A DNA stretch of 57,081 nt from LMUY01 sp964245075 (GTDB lineage: Bacteria; Pseudomonadota; Alphaproteobacteria; Acetobacterales; Acetobacteraceae), in assembly GCA_964245075.1 (NCBI GenBank), contig CAXTLC010000020.1, positions 1-57,081 on the forward strand, given 5' to 3'. The translations under genes and the position numbers were made by a program. The notes beneath the pieces were generated by a model. The model was not told the origin of the DNA. It saw only the letters and a list, made by a program, of their open reading frames with translations, and did no database searches. Shown one piece after another: positions 1 through 8,129 of this stretch (positions are counted from its first letter, which is position 1; every line of letters starts with the position of its first letter).

Positions 1-249
1 CCGTCCCATCGCTACGAGACCACCAGCACAGGCCACGTAATCGCGCCGTCGGCATAACGCCGCGACATCACTGTCAGGGTTATTCTCAATACTGAGATTT
101 GTGCTCCAGAACGGATGGTTCACCTCGGGCACGTTGCTGGCCAAGTGCTTGGTTTTCCCTGGTAGGCGCACAGCCCGCATGGCCGGGCACGGTATGCGGC
201 ATCCGGACGTCGGCGGCCTCGGCCCGCTGGGGTGGACGGCTATCGCTTA

Positions 250-1170
250 TCAGCCGCCAGGCAGACCCGCGTACGTTGCCTTCGGCCATCGCCGATGCAT
301 CCACAGCCAGCTTTCCGGCCGTTCGCGTATCCAGCGCTCCAGTTGGTCGTTCATCGCCTGCGTCACCGTCCGCACATCCGCCTGGCGGTTGCCGGTGTCG
401 GGCAGCGGCATCGGCGGTTCGCACACCAGGCGGAAGCGCGCGGGGCCGATCCGCTCCACGTGGCCGGGAATGACGGGGCAGCGGAACCGGAGCGCCAGCG
501 CCGCCATCGCAGGGGCGGTCATCGCCGGGTGGCCGAACAGCGTCGCCTCCATGCCGTCGTTCATCTTCTGGTCCATCAGCAGGGCCAGGTAGCCGCCGCC
601 GCGCAGGTGGGCGAGCGCCGCCCTGGCCCCGGCCGCGCCCTTGCTGAACATCGGCACCGGGGCGCCGATCGCCTCCTGCCGCAGCGTCACGATCAGCGCG
701 TCCACCGCCGGGTTGGACGCGGCGCGGAACACGGAGGAGACCGGCATGCCATAGGCGGCGCAGGCGGCCGGCATCACCTCCCAGTTGCCGATATGGCCGG
801 ACACGAAGATCGCCGGCCCGCCCCGGGCGGCCAGCGCCGTCAGCGTGTCGGCGCCCACCATCTCCCACCCCGGCCCGTTCGGCGTGCCTTGCCGCAGCCG
901 CCCGATATGCGGGAGCTCGCCGACCGTGCGCCCGAGGTTTTCCCACGCGCCGCGGATCACCCGGCGGCGGCCGGCGGCGTCCAGCTCCGGCAGGGCCAGG
1001 CGCAGATTGCTGTCCGCCACCCGGCTGACCGGCAGCCACGGCCCGGCCGCGCGCGCCACGGCGCCGCCCCAGTTGGACGCGCGCACCGGCCCCAATGCCC
1101 GGAACAGGCCGAGCAGGGCGCGCGCCCCCGCCGCCTCCATGCGGAACAGCGGGCTGCTCAAGCAACGCAT
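250..1170 (-). CDS. lpxL: lipid A biosynthesis acyltransferase (LpxL/HtrB family)
   Basis: Inner-membrane acyltransferase of the LpxL/LpxM family, which adds a secondary acyl chain to Kdo2-lipid IVA. The protein is 306 aa from the ATG at 1170. An H-X4-E catalytic motif is visible (His126, Glu131 in SGHIGNWE), with an N-terminal hydrophobic stretch around residues 14-27 and the family's usual C-terminal WxWxHRRWPK. The start overlaps the end of lpxK by 13 bases. A second ATG at 1140, just after the lpxK stop, is an alternative that would shorten the protein by 10 residues. It is the last gene of the minus-strand envelope operon. Family assignment is firm; which acyl position or chain length it uses cannot be read from sequence. 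Confidence 0.88.
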   Translation of the reverse strand: MRCLSSPLFRMEAAGARALLGLFRALGPVRASNWGGAVARAAGPWLPVSRVADSNLRLALPELDAAGRRRVIRGAWENLGRTVGELPHIGRLRQGTPNGPGWEMVGADTLTALAARGGPAIFVSGHIGNWEVMPAACAAYGMPVSSVFRAASNPAVDALIVTLRQEAIGAPVPMFSKGAAGARAALAHLRGGGYLALLMDQKMNDGMEATLFGHPAMTAPAMAALALRFRCPVIPGHVERIGPARFRLVCEPPMPLPDTGNRQADVRTVTQAMNDQLERWIRERPESWLWMHRRWPKATYAGLPGG

Positions 1171-2111
1171 CCCAGCAAGGCTTCCAAAGCCGCCTCGTCC
1201 GACCAGGCGAGCGACACGCCGGCCACGGTCACGCTCGCGCGCCATTCCGCCGGCAGGCGGACGGCGTCCTTGGGCGTGGTCACCAGCATGGCATCCAGCC
1301 TGCCCGCCCGGCGATGCAGCCGCCGCAGTTCGGACGGGTGGTAGCGGTGATGATCGGCGAAGGCGCGTGTTCCGGCCAGGTTCGCCCCCGCTTCCGCAAC
1401 CGAGGCGAAGAACTTGGCCGGACGGCCGATGCCGGCAAAGGCCAGCACCCGCCGCCCCCCCAGCGCGGACGCTTCCGGCCGCAGGCGGGCGCGCAGCACC
1501 GGCAAGTCCGACGGCAGGGCGTCGGCGGCGCCACGGGCATCCTCGCCGACCAGCACGGCGGCGCGGCAGCGGGCGGCGCAGGCGGCGGCCGGCTCCCGCA
1601 AGGGACCGGCGGGCAGCACCCGGCCGTTGCCGAAACCGGCCCCGCCGTCGATCACCAGGAAGGACAGATCCTTCATCAGGCTGGGATGCTGCAACCCGTC
1701 ATCCATCACCAGCACGGTGGCCCCTGCCGCCACCGCGGCGCGGGCGCTGGCGGCCCGGTTCGCGCCGACGAAGGTTGGGGCAGTCGCAGCCAGCAGCAGC
1801 GCCTCGTCCCCCACGTCGTCCGCCACGTGGCCGAGCGAGACCCGCACCGTGCCGCGCACCCGGCCGCCGTAGCCGCGGGTGAGAAAGGCGATGCGCGCGC
1901 CGCGCCGGGCCAGCCGCGCGCCGAGATCAAGCGCCAGCGTGGTCTTGCCCGCGCCGCCCACCCCGGCGTTGCCGCAGCACACCACGGGTACTGGCGCGCG
2001 CCAGCCCTGTTGTGCCACCCGGCGCGCCGTGGCCTCAGCAACCAGGCTGCTGAACGGCGAAAGCAGCCGCGCGATGGCGCCGTCATGCTGCCAGAACGAG
2101 GGCGCGCGCAT
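1158..2111 (-). CDS. lpxK: tetraacyldisaccharide 4'-kinase LpxK
   Basis: Phosphorylates the 4' position of tetraacyldisaccharide-1-phosphate to give lipid IVA, on the cytoplasmic face of the inner membrane. The protein is 317 aa, near the usual family length. A P-loop lies at residues 47-58 (GNAGVGGAGKTT), the form typical of LpxK. An RVLAFAGIGRP segment and a C-terminal TTPKDAVRLP motif also match the family. The ATG at 2111 shares one base with the waaA stop codon (TGATG), indicating translational coupling. An open frame continues upstream of this start inside waaA, but the conserved family sequence begins only here. Confidence 0.92.
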   Translation of the reverse strand: MRAPSFWQHDGAIARLLSPFSSLVAEATARRVAQQGWRAPVPVVCCGNAGVGGAGKTTLALDLGARLARRGARIAFLTRGYGGRVRGTVRVSLGHVADDVGDEALLLAATAPTFVGANRAASARAAVAAGATVLVMDDGLQHPSLMKDLSFLVIDGGAGFGNGRVLPAGPLREPAAACAARCRAAVLVGEDARGAADALPSDLPVLRARLRPEASALGGRRVLAFAGIGRPAKFFASVAEAGANLAGTRAFADHHRYHPSELRRLHRRAGRLDAMLVTTPKDAVRLPAEWRASVTVAGVSLAWSDEAALEALLGCVA

Positions 2112-3403
2112 CAGCCCGCCATCGCCAGCAGCGCGGCGGCGGCGCGGGCCGGCAGGTCCGCGTCGGCACTCGCGGCCGCCTGCGCCGCGTGCCCGGCGGC
2201 GGCGCGGCCGGCGGGGTCCCTCAGGCCCGCATCCACCCAGGCGGCGAGCGCCGCCTCGTCTGCCACGGTGGCCAGCCCGCCGGCGCGGGCCAGCACCGCG
2301 GCCGCCTCGGCCTGGTTGGCCATGGCCGGTCCGGCTGCCAGCGCGCAGCCGAGCCGGGCTGGCTCCAGCGGGTTCTGCCCGCCAGCGTTGCCACCGAGGC
2401 TCTTGCCCACGAACACGATGGGAAACAGGCGGTAAAGCAGCCCCAACTCGCCCAGCCCATCGGCGACCCACAGGCCGCCGTGCGGCGGCTCCTCCCCGGC
2501 GCTGCGGCAAGCAGCCCCCAGCGACGCGGCGATCCCCGGGCCGCGGTCAGGATGGCGGGGAGCGATGGCGGTGAGCAGGCCGGGATGGCCGGGCAGCAGC
2601 CGTCGGTGCACGGCGGCGGCGATCGCTTCCTCGCCCGGGTGGGTGCTGGCGGCCAGCCAGCGCGGGCGGTCGCCGAGGGCGGCGGACAGCCGCGCCAGCT
2701 CCGCCGCGTCCGCCGGCAGCGCGGGCGCCGCAAACTTCAGGTTGCCCGGCGAGGAAACGTTCCGCGCGCCCAGCGCCAGCAACCGCGCCGCATCGGCGTC
2801 CGACTGCGCCCACACCGCGTCGAACGCGCCGAGCACCCGCCGGGCAAACCGGGGAGCACGCGCCCAGCCGGCCTGGCTGCGGACGGAAAGCCGGGCATTC
2901 AGCAGCATGAGCCGCACCCCGCGCGCCTGGCAGGCAGCGAGCAGGTTGGGCCACAGCTCGCTTTCCAGGAACGCCGCCGCGTCCGGACGCCAGTGGTCCA
3001 GGAACCGCGCGGCCCAGCGCGGCACGTCCAACGGCACGAACCGGTGCAGCACGCCTGGGCAACGCTGGGCCAGCAGCCGCGCCGAGGTGACAGTGCCGGT
3101 GGTGACCAGCACGCTCGCCGGGCCGGGACGCAACGCGTCCAGCACGGGAAGCAGCGACACCGTCTCCCCCACGCTCGCGGCATGGAGCCAGATCAAGGCG
3201 CCGGGTGGCCGTTGCGCCCCGTCGATGCCCCGGCGTTCCGGCAGGCGTTCGGCAAGCTCCTTGCCGCGCCCGACCCGGCGGCGAAGCATGGCGCGCAGTC
3301 CCGGTTCGGCCAGCGTGCCCGCCACGCGCCAAGCAAAGGCGAGGGCAGCGCCACTGGACGAAACGCCTTTTCCGCCCGGGACAGGAAGAAACGGGCGGCT
3401 CAT
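2111..3403 (-). CDS. waaA: 3-deoxy-D-manno-octulosonic acid transferase
   Basis: Kdo transferase (GT30), which adds Kdo from CMP-Kdo to lipid IVA at the inner membrane. The protein is 430 aa. Conserved features in order: an LIWLHAASVGE segment near residue 70 containing the catalytic-base glutamate, an ESELWPN segment in the middle, a GNLKF segment, and a C-terminal GGQNPLEPA nucleotide-sugar motif. The ATG at 3403 overlaps the stop of the upstream DUF374 gene (ATGA). The gene lies directly before lpxK, an order common in alphaproteobacteria. Whether it adds one or two Kdo residues cannot be told from sequence. Confidence 0.93.
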   Translation of the reverse strand: MSRPFLPVPGGKGVSSSGAALAFAWRVAGTLAEPGLRAMLRRRVGRGKELAERLPERRGIDGAQRPPGALIWLHAASVGETVSLLPVLDALRPGPASVLVTTGTVTSARLLAQRCPGVLHRFVPLDVPRWAARFLDHWRPDAAAFLESELWPNLLAACQARGVRLMLLNARLSVRSQAGWARAPRFARRVLGAFDAVWAQSDADAARLLALGARNVSSPGNLKFAAPALPADAAELARLSAALGDRPRWLAASTHPGEEAIAAAVHRRLLPGHPGLLTAIAPRHPDRGPGIAASLGAACRSAGEEPPHGGLWVADGLGELGLLYRLFPIVFVGKSLGGNAGGQNPLEPARLGCALAAGPAMANQAEAAAVLARAGGLATVADEAALAAWVDAGLRDPAGRAAAGHAAQAAASADADLPARAAAALLAMAG

Positions 3404-4140
3404 ACCCCGCACAACGCGTCCGCCTGGTCGGCGGCTTCGGTCAACGCGGCCTCGATCGCGGGCAGCGCAGCCTCCCAGCCCTCCCGCGGCACGATGATCG
3501 GCCGCCCGCACACGATCACGCCATGGCCCCACGGCAGGGGCACCAGCATGCGGTCCCAGGTCGGCAGCGCCCACCGCCGCGTGGTCTGCGCGCCGATCGG
3601 CAGCACGGGGGCGCCCGACAGGCCGGCGATCTGCGCCACCCCCGGCGAGGCCCGGCGCGGCGGCCCGCGCGGACCGTCCGGCGTGATCAGCACGTGCTCC
3701 CGCGCCTGTTGCAGCACGCCCAGCAGCGCGCGCACGCTGGCCGCGCCGCCCTTCTCCGACACGTCCCGCGCCGACCCGTTCTTGGACGAGGAGCCATGCA
3801 CCACCACCACGCCGAACCGCCGCACCGCCGCCGCGATGAACCGGCCGTCACGGTGCTTGCTGACCAGCACGCGCGGCGTTCCACGTGCGCCTTGGCGGCG
3901 CATGTGCAGCCACAGGGCCGGCAGCATGGGTAGGCGCTCGTGCCAGAACGCGGCCACGGTCGGCTCCCCTGCCACCGATGCGGCGGCATTCTGTTCTCCC
4001 ACCACCGTCCAGCGCGTGGTGCGCAGGGCGAGGTCGAGGTAGAGGCCGACCAGCGCCGCCGTGACGGCCTGCACGATGGCGCTCCGCAGCAGCCTCTTCA
4101 GCACGGGGCACGACGGCTCATTGGCAGCGGCGGGTAGCAT
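3400..4140 (-). CDS. DUF374 lysophospholipid acyltransferase family protein
   Basis: A 246-aa protein of the DUF374 group in the lysophospholipid acyltransferase superfamily, which alphaproteobacteria often carry beside waaA. Visible motifs are FWHERLPMLP (His67, the probable catalytic histidine), SKHRDG (94-99), HGSSSKNG (115-122) and TPDGPRGP (153-160). Residues 20-36 are hydrophobic and probably anchor the protein in the inner membrane. The ATG at 4140 has a GGAGGAGG tract just upstream. The next gene starts within its stop codon. The position suggests a role in acylating lipid A or a phospholipid, but the substrate is not established. Confidence 0.85.
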   Translation of the reverse strand: MLPAAANEPSCPVLKRLLRSAIVQAVTAALVGLYLDLALRTTRWTVVGEQNAAASVAGEPTVAAFWHERLPMLPALWLHMRRQGARGTPRVLVSKHRDGRFIAAAVRRFGVVVVHGSSSKNGSARDVSEKGGAASVRALLGVLQQAREHVLITPDGPRGPPRRASPGVAQIAGLSGAPVLPIGAQTTRRWALPTWDRMLVPLPWGHGVIVCGRPIIVPREGWEAALPAIEAALTEAADQADALCGV

Positions 4141-4169
4141 GGCCCTCCTCCGCTGCCAATCGGCGGCGT

Positions 4170-5219
4170 TCAGCCGGGCACGGACAATCCAGGCCCGAAC
4201 CCTGGCCCGGGGGTGAGCGGCACCAGGTTGCGGAGGAACGCCTCCGCGCAGGCGCGCCAGGAGAAACGCTCCGCATGGGCACGGGCGGCCGCGCGGTCGC
4301 CCCGCTCCAGCGCCAGGAGGGCGGCGGTGCGCAGGTCAGGGTGCACGGCGCCCACGCCAGGGCCGCCGCCGGCCAGCACGTCCAACGGTCCCGTCACCGG
4401 AAAGGCGGCGATCGGGGTGCCGCATGCCAGGCTTTCCAGCAGCACCAGTCCGAACGTGTCCGTGAGCGAAGGGAACACGAACACGTCGGACCCGGCATAA
4501 GCTTGCGCCAGGGACGCGCCGTGCCGCATCCCGGCGAAATGCACGTCCGGAAACCGCCGCTGCAAGGCCGCGCGCGCCGGGCCGTCCCCCACCACCACCT
4601 TGGACCCGGGCAGGTCGAGCAGCAGGAAGGCGCCGATGTTCTTCTCCACCGCGACCCGGCCGACATAGGCGAACACCGGCCGTGGCAGCCCCCACTCCTC
4701 CCGCGGCTCCGGCCGGAACTGCTGCGGGTCCACGCCGCGCGACCAAGGCACGACGTTGCCGAAGCCGCGCCCGGTCAGCTCGAGCCGCAGGCTCTCGGCC
4801 GCGACCATGGTGGCCGAGCCGGCACGGTGGAAGCGGCGCAGCCAGGCGTAGCTGACCCAGGTCGGCACCCGGGTGCGCGCGTGCAGGTACTCGGCGAAGC
4901 GGGTGTGGAAGGCGGTGGTGAAACCCCAGCCGCGCCGTGTGGCGAGCGCGCGGGCGGCAAGGCCCAACGGCCCTTCGGTGGAGATGTGCAGCGCATCGGG
5001 CGCGAAAGCGTCGACGGTCCGGGCCAGGGCGCGCCCTGGCAGCAGCGACAGGCGGATATCCGGGTAGGTCGGGCACGGCAGGGTGCGGAACCGGTCGGGG
5101 CCGATCACCTCCGCGGTGCAGCCCATCGCCGTCAGCTCCCGCACCACGGCCGCCAAGGTGCGGACCACCCCGTTCACCTGCGGCGTCCATGCGTCCGAGA
5201 CGATCAGGACCCGGGGCAG
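4170..5219 (-). CDS. family 4 glycosyltransferase (start codon unclear)
   Basis: A GT-B fold glycosyltransferase resembling alpha-mannosyltransferases and glycolipid glycosyltransferases. The first beta-strand and loop read VLIVSDAWTPQVNGVVRTL. Later features are an AYVGRVAVEKNI segment, a VVGDGPARAAL segment and an FPSLTDTFGLVLLE segment holding the C-terminal sugar-nucleotide-binding glutamates. The first canonical start codon in frame is the GTG at 5175-5177, but it falls inside the conserved N-terminal motif. No ATG, GTG or TTG lies between it and the in-frame stop near 5328, so the coordinates assume a CTG start at 5217-5219. A sequence error is equally possible. The gene sits 43 bases after the phosphoesterase. 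The acceptor is unknown, although the location suggests an envelope glycolipid. Confidence 0.8.
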   Translation of the reverse strand: MPRVLIVSDAWTPQVNGVVRTLAAVVRELTAMGCTAEVIGPDRFRTLPCPTYPDIRLSLLPGRALARTVDAFAPDALHISTEGPLGLAARALATRRGWGFTTAFHTRFAEYLHARTRVPTWVSYAWLRRFHRAGSATMVAAESLRLELTGRGFGNVVPWSRGVDPQQFRPEPREEWGLPRPVFAYVGRVAVEKNIGAFLLLDLPGSKVVVGDGPARAALQRRFPDVHFAGMRHGASLAQAYAGSDVFVFPSLTDTFGLVLLESLACGTPIAAFPVTGPLDVLAGGGPGVGAVHPDLRTAALLALERGDRAAARAHAERFSWRACAEAFLRNLVPLTPGPGFGPGLSVPG

Positions 5220-5262
5220 CTCGGGCGCGAGCTTGGCCGGGAGGGCGTCGGAACGCCTTGCG

Positions 5263-6099
5263 TCAGACAGGTCCGGCGACCGCCGAACGGCCGGCGGGGG
5301 AACGCGGCGCCGCGAAGGACAGGCGGTTCAGCGCCGCCCAGTCCACGAGTTCCAGCCGCCCGTCCTCGTGCTCGACGAGCGCCGTGCAGCTTTCCACCCA
5401 ATCGCCGTCGTTGAGGTACAGCACGCCGCCAACCTCCCGCATCTCGGCATGGTGGATGTGGCCGCACACCACGCCGTCAAAGCCGCGCCGCCGCGCTTCC
5501 CCGGCCAGGGCGGCCTCATACCGGTCGATTGCCTTGACCGCCTCCTTCACCCGCCGCTTGAGCCAGGCGGACAGGGACCAGTAGGGGTGGCCGAGACGGC
5601 GGCGGACCGCGTTGAAGTGCCGGTTGAGCGCCAGCGCCATCGTGTATGCCTGGTCCCCGAGCAGGGCCAGAACCTTCGCGTAGCGGACCACGCTGTCGAA
5701 CTCGTCGCCGTGGACGACCAGCAGGCGGCGGCCATCCGCGGTGGTGTGGTCCGCATCCGGGCGCAGCCGCACGCCGGCGATCTCCAGCCCCATGGGAAGC
5801 CAGGCGCGGAACATCTCGTCGTGGTTGCCGGGGATGTAGGTCACCTCCGTGCCGGATTGCGCCTTTTGCAGGAGAAGCCGGATGACCTCGTCGTGGCTGG
5901 CATCCCAGTACCAGGATTTCCGCAGCCGCCAGCCATCGACGATGTCGCCCACGAGGTAGAGGTACCGGCAGCTCGTCTGGCGCAAGAAGTCCGCCAGGAA
6001 ATCGCTCCGGCAATCCCGCGTGCCCAGATGGGTGTCGGAAATGAACACCGCCCGGCAGCGATAGGCCGGCCGGCCAGATGGAAGCACGGTGTTCAACAC
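5263..6099 (-). CDS. UDP-2,3-diacylglucosamine diphosphatase-like metallophosphoesterase
   Basis: A calcineurin-like phosphoesterase of 278 aa, related to LpxH. All five metal motifs are present: SDTHLG (21-26), GDIVD (51-55), GNHDE (91-95), HGDEFD (130-135) and GHIHH (213-217). Family members hydrolyse UDP-2,3-diacylglucosamine to lipid X, which fits the downstream lpxK, waaA and lpxL. I chose the GTG at 6099 because AGGAG lies 4 bases upstream. A TTG at 6096 (7-base spacing) is an equally good candidate, and an upstream ATG at 6138 would add 13 residues with no family similarity. It is the first gene of the minus-strand envelope operon and diverges from the lipid kinase at 6228. Confidence 0.85.
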   Translation of the reverse strand: MLNTVLPSGRPAYRCRAVFISDTHLGTRDCRSDFLADFLRQTSCRYLYLVGDIVDGWRLRKSWYWDASHDEVIRLLLQKAQSGTEVTYIPGNHDEMFRAWLPMGLEIAGVRLRPDADHTTADGRRLLVVHGDEFDSVVRYAKVLALLGDQAYTMALALNRHFNAVRRRLGHPYWSLSAWLKRRVKEAVKAIDRYEAALAGEARRRGFDGVVCGHIHHAEMREVGGVLYLNDGDWVESCTALVEHEDGRLELVDWAALNRLSFAAPRSPAGRSAVAGPV

Positions 6100-6227
6100 G
6101 GCTCTCCTTCCCGGGACAGTATGGTCACCGCACGGCATAGGGCTCGCGTCGAGCCGCGCACGTGAAGATTGGATGACGCCGCCTCCTCTGGCGGCACACC
6201 GGAAAACATCACGGGATTGACCGCGAT

Positions 6228-7166
6228 ATGTCACGCATCTGCAATGAACGCGGCCGATGCTGCGTCCATGCTGGCGACTTCGCAGCGCTCCGCCCGGTGA
6301 TCATCATCTTCAACCCGGCCGCCGGCCGCCGGCGCGCGTATGCGCTGTGGCGGGTGCTGGACGTGCTGGCGGCCAACGGCATGCGGATGGAGGTTGCCGA
6401 AACCAGCCACGCCGGCCACGCGACCCAGTTGGCGCGGGACGCCGCGAATGGCGGCGCCAGCCTGGTGGTGGCCGCCGGCGGTGACGGCACGATCGCCGAA
6501 GTGGCCAACGGGCTGGCCGGCAGCCAGGCGAGGCTCGGCGTCATCCCGCTCGGCACGGCCAACGTGCTGGCGCATGAGCTGTCGCTGCCGTTCACGCCCC
6601 GCGCCGTCGCCGCCGCGCTGGCGTTCGGACGCACCTGCCTGCTTTGGCCCGGCGTGGCCACGGGGCCGGGCAGCACCCGTTTGTTCGTGCAGATGGTGGG
6701 CGTGGGGCTGGACGCGCAGGTCGTGCACCGGCTCAGCCCGCCGCTGAAGCGGATGATCGGCAAAGGCGCCTACGTGGCGCAGACGTTGCGCGAGATGTCC
6801 CGCTACCCCTTCCCCCGCCTGCGCCTTCGCCTGGACGGGGAGGAAACGGAGGCGGCGAGCGTGATCGTCAGCAAGGGTCGCCTGTACGCGGGCCGCTTCG
6901 TGCTGGCGCCGGACGCCGATCCCTGCCAGCCCGGGTTCAGGGTGGCGCTGTTCGAACGCTACGGCCCCGCCGCGGCCATGGCTTACGCCGCCGCCCTGCC
7001 GCTGAACCTGCTGCCGCGAATGCCTGGCTTGCGCATCCAGGCCGCGGCGACGGTGGAGATCGGCGGCTGGGAAAGCGTGCCGGCCCAGGCTGACGGCGAC
7101 CCGGCCGGCGCCACCCCGATCACCATCCGCGACGCAGCCGGGCCGATCCGGGTGGTGATCGGCTAG
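6228..7166 (+). CDS. diacylglycerol/lipid kinase family protein
   Basis: A YegS/BmrU-type lipid kinase (DAGK catalytic domain) of 312 aa. The N-terminal nucleotide-binding strand is IIIFNPAAGRRR (about residues 25-36). The defining AAGGDGTIAEVANGL motif is at about 83-97 and GVIPLGTANVLA at about 104-115. These proteins use ATP to phosphorylate diacylglycerol or related lipids at the membrane. The first 22 residues are cysteine- and arginine-rich and do not look like the family, so the true start may be internal. The gene diverges from the envelope operon with 128 bases between the chosen starts. Substrate is not determined. Confidence 0.88.
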   Translation: MSRICNERGRCCVHAGDFAALRPVIIIFNPAAGRRRAYALWRVLDVLAANGMRMEVAETSHAGHATQLARDAANGGASLVVAAGGDGTIAEVANGLAGSQARLGVIPLGTANVLAHELSLPFTPRAVAAALAFGRTCLLWPGVATGPGSTRLFVQMVGVGLDAQVVHRLSPPLKRMIGKGAYVAQTLREMSRYPFPRLRLRLDGEETEAASVIVSKGRLYAGRFVLAPDADPCQPGFRVALFERYGPAAAMAYAAALPLNLLPRMPGLRIQAAATVEIGGWESVPAQADGDPAGATPITIRDAAGPIRVVIG

Positions 7167-7178
7167 CGGCAGCGGTCA

Positions 7179-7196
7179 ACGGCGCGCCGACGCCGT
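7179..7196 (+). terminator. possible bidirectional hairpin terminator
   Basis: A perfect 6-bp stem (ACGGCG / CGCCGT) with a 6-base loop in the 62-base gap between the convergent lipid kinase and diiron-enzyme genes. There is no U-tract on either side, so intrinsic termination is only a possibility. Confidence 0.3.
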
Positions 7197-7228
7197 CGAG
7201 CACCCCCGCACCCAGCCGCGTGACGGCT

Positions 7229-8119
7229 TCAAGCGACGCCCAGTTCGGCCCGATAGCGCTCGAAGCATGCCGCGCCGCATTCCAGCCGCATCAGCGCGCC
7301 TTCCGCGATCGGCCCGGCCAGCGACGGGTCGGCCGCGACCAGCGGATGGATCGCCTCGGCGTTCCAGGCTTCCGCGTGCTTGACGTCCAGCACCGAGTGC
7401 AGGTCGAAGTAATGCCGGTCCTCGGGGGGCAAGCCGAGCCGCTTCAACCCTTGCGCGACCAGGCCCGCCCGGCTCGGCGCCGTTTGCTCGATGATGCCCA
7501 GCGCGCCGACCGCGTGGTAGGCGTACCGCCGGCTGGCGGCCAGCCCGACCATGACGTTGGCCAGCGCCAGCGCTTCCCAGACGGTGTCTTCCACCGTCGG
7601 CGCGAGGCCCAGCCGGCTGGCCAAGGTCGCCAGCATCGGGCCATGCATGCCTTTCGGGTTGCCGCGGCCCATCTCGTCCCAGTAGTTGCGCGCGATCTCG
7701 AGCTTGGTCTGCTGCGGCATGCCCACCTGGGTCAGCGCCGACAGGTCCTCGAATCCAGCCTCGCCTGCGACTTCCTGGGTGAGGAACCAGCGCATCTCCT
7801 CGCGCGAAGCGGTCTCGGCCAGCCAGGGAAACAGCCGGTCACCCTGGCCCGGGCCGTCGTGCTCAAGCGCCGCGAACCAGGCGACGAAGCCATCGGCGTC
7901 GGTCGGCGCCGATGCGGCGCGCTCGGCGACGGCGGCGCGGCGCGCTTCCAGTTCCTCACCCTCGTCGAGAAGGGATGCCGCCTGGTCGGACAGCGCATCG
8001 CGCCACTGCGGGCTGGGCAGGCCGGGTTGCAGGCGGGCGTGGTTGAAGCGGGCCAGGCGGCGGTGCAGCGCGGCCTGCGGCCCGGCGCCGGCGGCGCGGG
8101 CAGTCATCCCATCGGGCAT
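7229..8119 (-). CDS. iron-containing redox enzyme, haem-oxygenase-like diiron family
   Basis: A 296-aa all-helical protein resembling the iron-containing redox enzyme family (haem-oxygenase-like diiron oxidases/oxygenases). Putative metal ligands are visible: Glu in TQEVAGEAGFEDL (mid-protein), the YWDEMG...HGPML segment, and the C-terminal DLHSVLDVKHAEAW segment with Asp and His. Families with this fold include non-haem enzymes that cleave or desaturate fatty acids and amino acids, but the substrate here is unknown. The ATG at 8119 has AGGA 7 bases upstream; a TTG lies one codon earlier. The methyltransferase gene ends 10 bases upstream, so the two are probably co-transcribed and may act on the same molecule. 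Confidence 0.75.
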   Translation of the reverse strand: MPDGMTARAAGAGPQAALHRRLARFNHARLQPGLPSPQWRDALSDQAASLLDEGEELEARRAAVAERAASAPTDADGFVAWFAALEHDGPGQGDRLFPWLAETASREEMRWFLTQEVAGEAGFEDLSALTQVGMPQQTKLEIARNYWDEMGRGNPKGMHGPMLATLASRLGLAPTVEDTVWEALALANVMVGLAASRRYAYHAVGALGIIEQTAPSRAGLVAQGLKRLGLPPEDRHYFDLHSVLDVKHAEAWNAEAIHPLVAADPSLAGPIAEGALMRLECGAACFERYRAELGVA

Positions 8120-8129
8120 CAATAGTTCC

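Noticed and set aside
1..249. Possible gene fragments before lpxL
   Set aside because: Short overlapping frames on both strands without a domain or ribosome site; nothing supportable in these 249 bases.
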